From Euleptes europaea (Eukaryota; Chordata; Lepidosauria; Squamata; Sphaerodactylidae): 64,000 nt of DNA. The stretch spans positions 78,553,326 through 78,617,325 of the forward strand of contig NC_079322.1 in assembly GCF_029931775.1 (NCBI RefSeq), written 5' to 3'. The notes beneath the pieces were generated by a model, which was not told where the DNA came from, searched no databases, and saw only the letters and a list, made by a program, of their open reading frames with translations. Position numbers and translations under genes: made by a program. Positions 56,710 to 64,000 of this stretch are shown in pieces; position 1 is the stretch's first letter, and every line of letters begins with the position of its first letter.

Positions 56710-59700
56710 TCCCTTTTACCCAACCTTGGGTACCCAGTTTTTTTGGCCAGAGCCATTTGCAAACTAAGCTCTAGAGTACTCTGTGCTTGGGAGAGAGCTG
56801 ACTCATCTCCTGTAGTTTTCTTTTTGCCAGCTATAAACCTACAGTTGGATTCCTTTTCATAGACAAAGTGCCTTCCCTGTGGTTGAATTACTGGGGTGAT
56901 TTCGGGGGGGGGGGCTTTTCTCCACACCTCCCTTTAGAGGGGGACTGGAACCCAGCTCACCAGAGCCTTGTCTGGCCCTCCACCCACTGCTGGCTTTCAG
57001 CCTTTCCTTTTTATCGTCCCCAGGTGCCTTGCACTCCATGCTGGGGGCGATGGACAAGCGGGTGTCAGAGGAGGTAAGGCTTTGGGCTGGCATGTCTTCC
57101 TGGAATTCACCCGGCCGAGGCACAGGCACCTCTGATCAGCAGGGAGGCTCTTGGTTTTTTAAGGGGATTTGAAAAATCCTGCCGGCTCTACCAGGTGCAC
57201 TTTCCTGGGTGTCTACCCAATGCATTAAGCACCACGGGCATCAGGGTGGGCAGGAAGGCAGATGGGTTGGCATTCTGTGGCACGGCGTAAGGCTGGCTGC
57301 CAGGGAACACCGTCTCCGCTCATCCATCAGGGACAAAGGAGAAGATTGAGAGACTGTAGATTTCTGGCTGTGTCGGTACATATTGGTGGTCTCCTTAAAC
57401 TGGACGTTTACATGGGTCGAGCCCACAGCCAGGCAGTGGAGCAGACCCTGCACAGCTTGGGGCTCAGACCTCCCCCCATCCCACCCCCTGCCTTGTGTGG
57501 TGGCCTGCCAGGGGCTGGACTATGCAATCGTAGGAGGCAGCAAATAAAGGAGACTTAGTGGGTGGGTCTTGGGAGGGAAATCAAAAGCCCCTCATGGCCC
57601 ATTCTCTAAACCGAGGGTGGGGAGTCCCTCAGCTGCCAGACAGGAAAATTCTTGCCCTCTGGGCCTGGATTAATGGTGTTCCTCCTGCCCCTCAGCTTGC
57701 TGAACTTGGCTCTTTGTCTCCCTGTGTCTCTCCTCTCTCCTCATCCCTCCTCCCCTATGCATGGTAGGGCATGAAGGTCTCCTGCACCCATTTCCAGTGC
57801 GCCGCCGGCGCGTTCACGTACCTGCGGGACCACTTCCCCCATTCCTACAGCGTCGACATGAGCCACCAGATCCTTAACCTCAACATCAACCTCATGCTGG
57901 TAAGAGGTGGGGGCTGCCTCCTGGGTAGCTCAGCCCTGGGCTGTCAGCCCTGAGGAAGGGTGTTGGGGAACTTGCCCTCCGCTGTTAGCCAAGGAGAGGG
58001 AAGGAAGCCGACATGTGCAAGCCTTCCTTGGAAAAGGGCCCGGGGATGGGTTGGTCTGGCAGCGTTGTGGAGGCCTTCAAGAGTCGGTTGCCCTGGATTG
58101 GGACTTAGGGGGATCATAGGGACTGGGTGTGACCCCTCTAGGCCCCTTCCTGCATCGCTCTCCAGAGCGGAGCATTTTGTGGTTTTTCTTTTGCGATCGA
58201 GTGCTTTTGGTGGGTTTCCTCCTGCGAGCAAGAGCTCAGCCGCTGTCCCGAGAGGCCCCCTGTCCTCCCCAAGTCGTGGCCAGGCCGTGCCCACCTTGCT
58301 TTCTTTCTTGTTCCCTGAAGGGCCAAGCTCAGGAGTGCCTCCTGGAGAAGTCGATGCTGGACAACCGCAAGAGCTTCCTGGTGGCCAGGATTAGTGCCCA
58401 GGTGAGCCGTTGACCTCTGAGAGAGAGAGAGGGCCTGGGGGTCCTGGTGTCTAGGATTTATTATTTGATTTCTAGCCCGCCCTCTATCCCTGTCTGAAGC
58501 CGGGCCCAGGGTGGCTAACATCATCGGATATAACCATATAACAATACAATAAAACCATCAAATATAACTACTTAAAATCCTTAAAATCATGTCCAATGAT
58601 TAATGCTCCTGATTCCCTTTTTTAAGGTGGTGGATTACTACAAAGAAGCTTGCCGGGCCTTGGAGAACTCTGAAACTGCCTCCCTTCTGGGGAAGATTCA
58701 GAAGGACTGGAAGAAGCTGGTGCAGATGAAGATCTACTACTTTGCTGCTGTGGCCCACGTGAGTATCCTTGATAGGGACCAGCCCTGTTAGGTGAGGCTT
58801 TCCCCGGCCCTGTCCTCTACTAGGCCTTTCAATTTGTGCAGGGTGGTACTGCCCATTGGCTGCGTCTTTGCACACCCCAGCAGCTTAGTGCTGTGCTAAG
58901 TTAAAAAAATTTTTTTACTTTAGCTTTGTTTTGATCTGATGGTTTTCTCAGCACACCACTTCCAAAAACAAGTTTGTAGCAAATATATTGAAAATCTTAA
59001 AAAAAAAAAAAGAAGGAAGAAAAAAGAAAAGACTTCTCTTGGCCTTGATTGGCAGTGATGCAAAACCCAACCTCTCATCCCCACCCATCCCTCCCACAGA
59101 TGCCTTACTGTGCTTGGGAAGTGCTCTCAGGTCTCTCTTAAGGTTGCTTGCAAGACTCTGTGGCTGGTGGGAGTGCCCACGGGAGCCTTGATGACGAGGG
59201 CTCTGGGGTTGGACGGGGCTCCTTCTGTCCGTCTGCTTCAGGGCGGTTCCTTCTGTGTCTTTGCAGCTGCACATGGGGAAACAGGCAGAGGAGCAGCAGA
59301 AGTACGGGGAGAGGGTAAGTCGACTGGCCTCCAAGTGGAGGCTGGAAGGGCTGGGGTGGTCTGGAGGGTGAGGGGCCACCGAGGGGGTGTGGGCGCATGG
59401 CGAGCTCGCAGGGCCTCATTCCAGAGGAAGGAAGGGGACTGGCACAGATTTCTTTCAAAATATTGCACAAGATACATCACATAACACATTTCATACTCCC
59501 AGCTACTTTATTATTCTAAAACCTTATAAACTGTACCCGATACCCAATAAATTTATCTGAACTTTAAAAATTATTTCTTGTTGCCCTTTGGTAATGTGTT
59601 AACTTAGTGAGGAATGCAGTATGCCACGCAGGGTGGGGGGAATTCCACCTCTAAAGGAAGATCTGACTTTTCCCGTTTTCCTGCTTTTGTCAATTGAGCA

Positions 59701-62700
59701 GAAGCGAGTAAGCTCAGAACTGGTTCTGCATCCGAAAAGGCAAAGTGTCCTTTAAAGTAACCCAACAGAATAACTTTTGCATCAAGAGATATATTATGAC
59801 TCACCGTTTTGTTATCAGTTTCCAAAAGGCTGAATTTTTGAACACAATCAAATACCGTATTTTTCGCTCCATAGGGCGCACCTGACCATAAGACGCACCT
59901 AGTTTTTAGAGGAGGAAAACAAGAAAAAAATCTTGTTTTCCTCCTCTAAAAACTTGTCTTCTGGAGTGAATGCTGGCTGGGCATGTGCGCATCGGGACGG
60001 TGCGAGCCGGCGTTCCCCGCCCCGGCGGCCAGCTGGGAGGCGGGTGGGGCTGCACAGAGCCGCGCGTCGGGATGGCGTGAGCCGGCGTTCCCTGCCCCGA
60101 CGGCCAGCTGGGAGGCGGGCTGCATAGAGCCGGCTGGGCGCGTCTGCGGCGGGACGGCACGAGCCGGCTCTGTGCGCCCCGCCCGCCTCCCAGCTGGCCG
60201 TCGGGGCGGGGAACACCGGCTCGTGCCGTCCCAACGTGCACGCGCCCAGCTGGCATTCACTCCATAAGACGCACAGACATTTCCCCTCACTTTTGAGAAG
60301 GAAAAAAGTGCGACTTATGGAGCAAAAAATACGCTAGTTTGTAAAAAAAAATCCACCATGGATGAGCCACGCCACCAACAAGGGTCCTCGTGTTTCTGTA
60401 TATTGCAGTTAACTTATATGGAATGAGATACCATTAAAACATTTTCTTTTAAACTTGTAGGAATAAGTTTAGGTACCACACAATTCCATTTCCACCTCCA
60501 TTCCTCTAAAGCAATACTGATCGGCAAGTCCCTATTCCATTTTCTAATGTAGCTTAAAGAAAGACTTTCTAGGTTTACTACCAAAGAGTATATTTTTGTT
60601 ATGAGACCACCAAGAAGCTGATCAACGCTAATTGCCAGTTTTGTCCTCCTTAAACTGTATTTGGTATGCCATTAGTTTGATCCCAGTCGAGTCTTGCATT
60701 CGGCATCCCAGTTGAAAGAACTCGAGGACTGGATTGTGCTTCTTCCAGATGCCTGAAAAGTGTCCCCGTTGGCCATGTGGACTTGACTTGTCCCTCTCCC
60801 TTTGTGTTTGTCAAGCTGTTTGTCTTTCCCTTGCCGTTTCTTTGCTGTTTGCAGTAAAGGCTGCTTGCGAGGGCTTTTGGCTCACTTAGTCTCTGCCCCC
60901 TTTGCAGGTTGTCTACTTCCAGAGCGCTTTGGATAAGCTCAATGAAGCCATCAAACTGGCCAAGGTAAGGCTAGTGCTCTGCTTAGGCCCCTTGGAATTT
61001 TGCATTTGAGAAATCCTGGATTCCCACAGACTCGACGTTCTGTAGTCTGGAAGGACTGTGCACAGCAGTATGTGTCACTTGCCACACAAGTCCTGTGATC
61101 CGGGTGTGGAAGCCAAAGACTCCCGTTGTTTTCTTCCAACAACTGGAATTCAGGGAGAGAGCAAGAGAGTGCCACCCCTTCCAGTTAGCCATTGTAAGAT
61201 CTCTAGTCTGTTAATGTGCTTAATCCCATTTTAAAGCCATCTCAGTCAGGGGCTGTCGTTGCATTGTACAGCAGAGGACACCGTAACTATGTGACAAAAC
61301 TTTTCCTTGAGTCTGTTTTGAAATCTGCAAGCTTTACTGGATGACCCCACATTCTAGTTTTGTAGGGGAGAGAGTAGTAGTTCTCTTGGAGTACTTTCTA
61401 ATGGGACTTCCTTGCAATTTCTCCTCCTCTCTACACCCAGGGACCAGGGAGCTGTTCCTGTTGGCAGCAGAGGATAGGACTTATAATAATGGGTACAAAT
61501 TATGGGTGGAAAGGTACTGGCTGGATATTAGGATATTTTTTTCCCATGAGAGTGGTTCAGCAGTGGAATTGGCTGCCTGGGGAGGTGGCGAGCTCCCCCT
61601 CACTGGCAGTTTTCAAGCAGCAAATGGATGAACACTTGTCAGGGATGCTCTAGGCTGATCCTGCATTGAGCAGGGAGTTGGACTAGATGGCCTGTATGGC
61701 CCCTTCCAACTCTGTAATTCTATGACATGGTCAGTATGCATGTGCGTATGTATTCTACAAATATTTCTTCTAGGGTCAGCCTGAAACTGTGCAGGAGGCT
61801 TTGAGGTTCACCATGGACGTGATTGGAGGAAAGTGAGTCTGTGGCAGCTGCGTGGGGGACACTGGTGCCGGGGCAGGGGCAGGGGGGAAATTGCTCTGTC
61901 TCTTCCATGCTGTTCAGCCCTAATTCTGCACCCTGATTACTGGCACACTGCAAAGAGAGACGAACTGCGAACAAAGCCCCATTCCTTGTTTTTTCTGGCT
62001 TAATGGTTTTTCAAATCATTCTGAATGATTGACAAGGAATTGGGAGGAGTTAGAGAGTACCATGGAGACTGGGGGGGGCAGTGATGGTCAAACAGCCCAC
62101 AGGGGGCTGGAAGACTGGCTGCTTTCCTGTTGTGAAATAGGCTTTGTGGTGTGTAAAAATCCTACCCCTTGACTGCTGGAAACTCAGCTTTTTCAGACAC
62201 TTCTCACGGGTTTCTGTGGTAGCACTGTACAGCTAGGAGGGCTAGAAACCTCCTTGGTAAACATCACATATATGATCCCTAAAGCTAATGTATGTGAGAA
62301 ATTAATGCTTTCCTGCTAGCACAATTTTGGGCTCAGGAGGGCAGGAATGACTAGTCAGGCCCTGTCCGCCCTGCTCCTGGCTCTGTATTTTCAGATTCCT
62401 ACTCCAGGGGTTGGCCTTGGAGTGGGAAGACCTGGGTTCTGATTTCCACTCATCCATGCATCTCATTGGGTGGCCCTGGGACAGTCACTCTGTCTCAGTC
62501 TCAGGGTTATAGTGAGACAGAATGAAGGCAGGGAGAACCAAAGAGTCCACTCCAAACTCCATAGAGAGGGAAACAGGATAACAGTGTGGCAGAGAGCCAG
62601 CGTGGTGTAGTGGGTAAGGTGTCAGACTGCGTGAGAATGTGTGTGAAGTGCCTTCAAGTCGCTTCCGACTTATTGCCACCCTATGAATCAGTGTCCTCCA

Positions 62701-63654
62701 AAATGTCCTATCCTTAACAGCTTTGCTCAGGTCTTGCAAACGGAGGGGTGTGACTTCCTTGACCTGGAAAACCCAGGTTCCAATCCCCACTCATGCCATG
62801 GAAACCTACTGGGTGACCTTGGGCCAGTCACACACTCTCAGCCCTGACCTTGGCTGGTGTTTGGATGGGCAACCTCTAAGGAACACCAGGGGCGTGTCGC
62901 GGAGGCAGGCAATAGCAGAACCCACCCCAAAAGGTTTATTGCCTTGAAAACCCTATGGGGTCACCATAAGTCAGCTGTAATTTGACAGCAAAAAAAAAAA
63001 TAGAAATTTTTATTAAGAGAGAGAGAGAGAATATTGTCCTATAGCAAATGGTCATTAAAATCCACTTGAGCCTCGCTTGAATATAAGCTTGAAGAGTGGG
63101 GGAAACTGTGTATGTCTCTCTCACCCCCCCCCCACACCCCCAGCTCTGGCTGCACCAGCCTCCTAAGTGCTTCCTTTTGGTCTTTCGTTGCTGTTCAGGT
63201 TCAACTCTGCCAAGAAGGACAACGATTTCATCTACCATGAAGCAGTCCCCGCTTTGGATACCTTGCAGTCAGTGAAAGGTACTGGCCTGGAGGAAAATTC
63301 CTTCCTGACCCCAGAGTGGTGATCGATCGGCATTACCCTGGGCACGTAAGAAAGGGCCACGAGAGCCAAGCACCGGCTCGTCCCTTCTTGCCCTCCCTCT
63401 CACAATCTGCCTAAGTACACAGAATCTTGTCCTTGAGCTTCTCAGTTTTGCCAGCACGGATGGATTCTTTCCTAGCCAAAGTTCTGAACTAGAATGGGAG
63501 GTCCAGATCTCCGGTCACGCTGTTCTATGTTGTCCTCAGGCGCTCCTCTGGTGAAGGCCCTTCCCGTCAACCCCACAGACCCGGCTGTAACGGGCCCTGA
63601 TATTTTTGCCAAGCTGGTCCCAATGGCCGCCCACGAGGCATCCTCACTGTACAG
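45826..63654 (+). CDS. PTPN23: PTPN23 (HD-PTP), 5' part: 13 coding exons covering the BRO1 domain; gene continues past the window
   Basis: HD-PTP is a non-receptor phosphatase-family protein that works with ESCRT in sorting ubiquitinated receptors into multivesicular endosomes. Its BRO1 domain binds CHMP4 and STAM. The exons are 45826-45909, 52151-52225, 52534-52661, 55023-55099, 57024-57073, 57768-57899, 58321-58401, 58627-58758, 59267-59314, 60908-60964, 61774-61832, 63199-63278 and 63540-63654. Joined, they give 372 codons plus 2 bases with no internal stop, starting MEAVPRMPMIWLDLKEAG and ending ...AAHEASSLY. Phases fit at every junction. The length is colinear with human: Leu202 and Ile206, the known CHMP4-contact residues, fall at the same numbers. 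All donors are GT except the last, which is GC. The V-domain, proline-rich region and phosphatase domain lie beyond the right edge. The start Met and its context match human PTPN23, as recalled. Confidence 0.97.
46015..46376 (-). repeat. Pair of tRNA-headed SINEs, reversed, in PTPN23 intron 1
   Basis: One full copy (46015-46215) and one lacking its 3' part (46216-46376), head to tail on the minus strand. Confidence 0.85.
46380..46480 (-). mobile_element. CR1 LINE 3'-terminal fragment
   Basis: Reversed CR1 tail (tctggtccaaccccctgcac, cacaactacctcccc). PTPN23 intron 1. Confidence 0.75.
46505..46650 (+). mobile_element. BovB LINE 3' end
   Basis: Encodes LQDLSKAVKDRTFWRTF then IHRVAMSRKRLDGT, the BovB C-terminus, followed by a CACA-rich tail. 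An (AAAC)n run at about 46484-46503 precedes it. In PTPN23 intron 1. Confidence 0.88.
46650..46918 (-). mobile_element. CR1 LINE 3' fragment
   Basis: Reversed CR1 region with cagcattgctgacagatggc and ccaccaaggaaccgctctaa. PTPN23 intron 1. Confidence 0.75.
46985..48246 (+). repeat. Array of six head-to-tail tRNA-headed SINEs in PTPN23 intron 1
   Basis: Units at about 46985-47209, 47210-47442, 47443-47644, 47645-47836, 47837-48046 and 48047-48246, each about 190-230 bp. Most junctions are the same fusion of tail (gcttcat) to head (ggggcc..ggct). Units differ in sequence, so the array is not a very recent perfect duplication. Confidence 0.87.
48550..49060 (-). mobile_element. L2-like LINE 3' end (tentative)
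   Basis: AT-rich reversed sequence of the kind seen at L2 ends ('gggcggattataaactttag'), followed by a possible coding remnant. PTPN23 intron 1. The assignment is tentative. Confidence 0.4.
49061..50189. other. PTPN23: PTPN23 intron 1, single-copy stretch
   Basis: No repeats or frames of note. Confidence 0.5.
50190..50368 (-). mobile_element. MIR/Squam-like SINE
   Basis: Reversed copy: gaaggtcacccagtttgttt, gatttgaacccaggtctccc, tcactgcaccacgttggc. PTPN23 intron 1. Confidence 0.65.
51240..51328 (+). mobile_element. 5S-SINE tail fragment
   Basis: ggcaaaccacctcccagcgt ... ggggtcaccataagttggc ... gacttgacagcac. PTPN23 intron 1. Confidence 0.65.
51455..51545 (-). mobile_element. CR1 LINE 3'-terminal scrap
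   Basis: Reversed tail phrase tcatctagtccaagtctg. PTPN23 intron 1. Confidence 0.6.
52151..52225 (+). CDS. PTPN23: PTPN23 coding exon 2
   Basis: FVLKNYGENPENYNEELKK through LEQLRQ (25 residues). Acceptor CCTCCAG, donor GTGAGC, both phases 0. Confidence 0.96.
52534..52661 (+). CDS. PTPN23: PTPN23 coding exon 3
   Basis: NAVNVPRDFEGCS through EAAVPIT plus two bases of a split Trp codon. Acceptor CTCTGCAG, donor GTAAGT. Confidence 0.96.
52793..53000. mobile_element. hAT non-autonomous element in PTPN23 intron 3
   Basis: tagggttgccagctctggg to acctggaggttggcaacccta, flanked by cctccagg / cccccagg, a 7-of-8 match. Confidence 0.9.
53001..53952. other. PTPN23: Unclassified AT-rich block in PTPN23 intron 3
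   Basis: From about 53215 the sequence turns AT-rich (tttgttttattaaaaaaaag) and stays so until the CA repeat. It could be an old unclassified transposable element, but I find no ends or coding. Confidence 0.4.
53953..53990. repeat. (CA)n microsatellite
   Basis: About 19 CA units in PTPN23 intron 3. Confidence 0.95.
54064..54165 (-). mobile_element. BovB LINE 3'-terminal fragment
   Basis: About 100 bp matching the BovB end (cttgctcaggtc, tccaacttacggcaacc), preceded by a GT run. In PTPN23 intron 3. Confidence 0.75.
54576..54688. mobile_element. Fold-back (Penelope-like) insertion 4, 113 bp, PTPN23 intron 3
   Basis: Flanked by tttaaaaaatattg (54562-54575 and 54689-54702). Arms of about 38 bp (gttcttgtaggttatccggg...) around a 4-bp loop, with a 32-bp tail on the right (tgaactctgaccgtgaaaac...). 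Confidence 0.82.
55023..55099 (+). CDS. PTPN23: PTPN23 coding exon 4
   Basis: Completes the Trp codon, then TEIFSGKAVTHEDIKYEQA and CILYNL. Acceptor TTCTAG, donor GTGAGA; it ends after one base of a Gly codon. Confidence 0.96.
55456..55675 (+). mobile_element. 5S rRNA-headed SINE (5S-Sauria type)
   Basis: The 5S-like head has gcctgatctcgtcagatctc, gaagctaagcagggtc and tggttagtatttggatggg. The tail gtcgccataagtcggctgcg ends in CA repeats, like the BovB end. Full length. PTPN23 intron 4. Confidence 0.93.
56013..56668. repeat. Large inverted repeat (arms about 320 bp) with hammerhead-like sequences, PTPN23 intron 4
   Basis: The left arm (about 56013-56333) and right arm (about 56364-56668) are near-perfect reverse complements around a loop of about 30 bp. 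Each arm holds a 41-nt sequence with CTGATGA and GAAA boxes (56126-56166 on minus, 56528-56568 on plus). The arms end near an AATAAA and a (CA)n tract (56676-56706). I saw no clear target duplication. Confidence 0.85.
56676..56706. repeat. (CA)n microsatellite
   Basis: About 15 CA units at the right edge of the large inverted repeat. Confidence 0.95.
57024..57073 (+). CDS. PTPN23: PTPN23 coding exon 5
   Basis: GALHSMLGAMDKRVSEE, near identical to human as recalled. Acceptor CCCCAG, donor GTAAGG. Confidence 0.96.
57768..57899 (+). CDS. PTPN23: PTPN23 coding exon 6
   Basis: GMKVSCTHFQCAAGAFTYL through LNLNINLML (44 residues). Acceptor ATGGTAG has a poor pyrimidine tract right next to it but a long one just upstream. 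Donor GTAAGA. Confidence 0.95.
58321..58401 (+). CDS. PTPN23: PTPN23 coding exon 7
   Basis: GQAQECLLEKSMLDNRKS then FLVARISAQ. It holds Leu202 and Ile206, equivalent to the CHMP4-binding surface of human HD-PTP. Acceptor CCTGAAG, donor GTGAGC. Confidence 0.96.
58445..58605 (-). mobile_element. L2-like LINE 3'-terminal fragment
   Basis: 'ttatttgatttctagcccgc ... gggtggctaacatcat' is the reversed L2-style end. PTPN23 intron 7, close to exon 8. Confidence 0.6.
58627..58758 (+). CDS. PTPN23: PTPN23 coding exon 8
   Basis: VVDYYKEACRALENSETA through KIYYFAAVAH (44 residues). Acceptor TTTTTTAAG, donor GTGAGT. Confidence 0.96.
59267..59314 (+). CDS. PTPN23: PTPN23 coding exon 9
   Basis: LHMGKQAEEQQKYGER, 16 residues. 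Acceptor TTTGCAG, donor GTAAGT. Confidence 0.96.
59858..60338. mobile_element. Short inverted-repeat DNA transposon with GC-rich internal repeats, PTPN23 intron 9
   Basis: Inverted ends ccgtatttttcgctccata (left) and tatggagcaaaaaatacgc (right), with 'aagacgcac' blocks at both sides. Inside are several copies, in both orientations, of a GC-rich unit (ggccagctgggaggcggg). A smaller inverted repeat (tttttagaggaggaaaac) lies at 59904-59952. The superfamily is not assigned. Confidence 0.8.
60908..60964 (+). CDS. PTPN23: PTPN23 coding exon 10
   Basis: VVYFQSALDKLNEAIKLAK, 19 residues. Acceptor TTTGCAG, donor GTAAGG. Confidence 0.96.
61443..61728 (+). mobile_element. CR1 LINE 3' end
   Basis: Same subfamily as at 2845, ending in tggactagatggcctgtatg and aattctatga just before PTPN23 exon 11. 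Confidence 0.85.
61774..61832 (+). CDS. PTPN23: PTPN23 coding exon 11
   Basis: GQPETVQEALRFTMDVIGG plus two bases of a split Lys codon. Acceptor TTCTTCTAG, donor GTGAGT. A CR1 LINE end stops only about 50 bp upstream. Confidence 0.96.
62400..62632 (+). mobile_element. MIR/Squam-like SINE remnant and a scrap of Sauria head
   Basis: gacctgggttctgatttcca, ctgggacagtcactctgtct; then agagccagcgtggtgtagtg at about 62592-62612. Confidence 0.5.
62636..62765 (-). mobile_element. BovB LINE 3'-terminal fragment
   Basis: Minus-strand peptide LQDLSKAVKDRTFWRTLIHR then VAISRKRLEGT. In PTPN23 intron 11. Confidence 0.85.
62846..63000 (+). mobile_element. 5S-headed SINE, partial
   Basis: gaccttggctggtgtttgga ... 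ggtcaccataagtcagctgt then a poly-A. It follows a tRNA-SINE remnant at 62770-62845. PTPN23 intron 11. Confidence 0.7.
63199..63278 (+). CDS. PTPN23: PTPN23 coding exon 12
   Basis: FNSAKKDNDFIYHEAVPAL then DTLQSVK, and one base of a Gly codon. Acceptor CTGTTCAG, donor GTACTG. Confidence 0.95.
63285..63425 (-). mobile_element. CR1 LINE fragment
   Basis: Matches the segment at 46655-46805 (taccctgggcacgtaagaaa, gagccaagcaccgg). PTPN23 intron 12, starting almost at the exon 12 donor. Confidence 0.65.
63540..63654 (+). CDS. PTPN23: PTPN23 coding exon 13, with a GC donor
   Basis: GAPLVKALPVNPTDPAVTG through PMAAHEASSLY and two bases of a Ser codon. It ends at ACAG followed by GCAAGT, a strong-looking GC-AG class donor. 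The human protein continues SEEKAKLL after this Tyr, which fits the split Ser codon. The remaining 345 bp of the window is intron. Confidence 0.92.
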
Positions 63655-64000
63655 GCAAGTGGGCATTGGGGGCGCAGGGTGGGCCGGTTGCTCTTGCCTG
63701 ACCTCGGCCTGTATGTCTTGCAATGAGGGCGGGAGTGTTTTGGTTCGGCATGTGAGCAAAATGGAACTGGTTGAGACCAGAAGGTGGAAGAGGAAGACTT
63801 CATAGAAAGGTGCATGGGTTTTGGGGGGGAGGGGGGGCGAGCTGTCCTGAGTACCTGCTTCTAATGAATGGGGCTGCTGGGAAGTGGGGCGGTTATGTGG
63901 ATTAGGGAACGCTACGCTTCAGACGTGGGACAGCCGTGACAGGAAGGCATGCTGAAAGAACAGCATGTGTTCAGTGCTGTTTCGAACCCCTCTCCTGGGG

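Overview
This is a vertebrate nuclear window, most likely from a squamate reptile (a lizard). It carries tRNA-headed Sauria-type SINEs ending in a CTTCTT tail, SINEs headed by 5S rRNA with a BovB-like tail, BovB, CR1, L2 and L1 LINE pieces, and a very abundant short hAT element with TAGGGTTGCC ends. I cannot name the species. No bacterial or viral genes, CRISPR arrays or true tRNA/rRNA genes were seen.

Two protein-coding genes are supported. (1) An intronless CDK5 activator of the p35/p39 family lies on the minus strand (30054-30926) inside a strong CpG island. It is neither a typical CDK5R1 nor a typical CDK5R2. Because it sits beside PTPN23, I infer that it is a third ohnolog, apparently missing from mammals. 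(2) PTPN23 (HD-PTP) lies on the plus strand. Its first 13 coding exons (45826-63654) encode nearly the whole BRO1 domain, and the gene runs off the right edge. The two genes are divergent, with about 14.9 kb between their start codons.

Layout: 1-24 kb is intergenic and dense in repeats (hAT elements, SINEs, CR1/BovB/L2 ends, and a 0.45 kb unclassified repeat present twice). 24-30 kb is mostly single-copy and may include the 3' UTR of the CDK5 activator. 30-31.7 kb is the CpG island gene. 31.7-45.4 kb is again repeat-rich and has the best LINE reading frame (CR1 reverse transcriptase, 33.5-34.25 kb). 45.5-46 kb is the PTPN23 CpG promoter. 46-64 kb holds PTPN23 introns and exons.

The most unusual signal is a set of fold-back elements: inverted arms, a one-sided tail of 32-61 bp and 14-18 bp target duplications. 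I read them as short Penelope-like (PLE) insertions. Three of the five with readable duplications entered different hAT copies at exactly the same base boundary (GGAGGTT^GGCAACC). A separate large hairpin at 56 kb carries two copies, on opposite strands, of a 41-nt sequence that folds like a hammerhead ribozyme.
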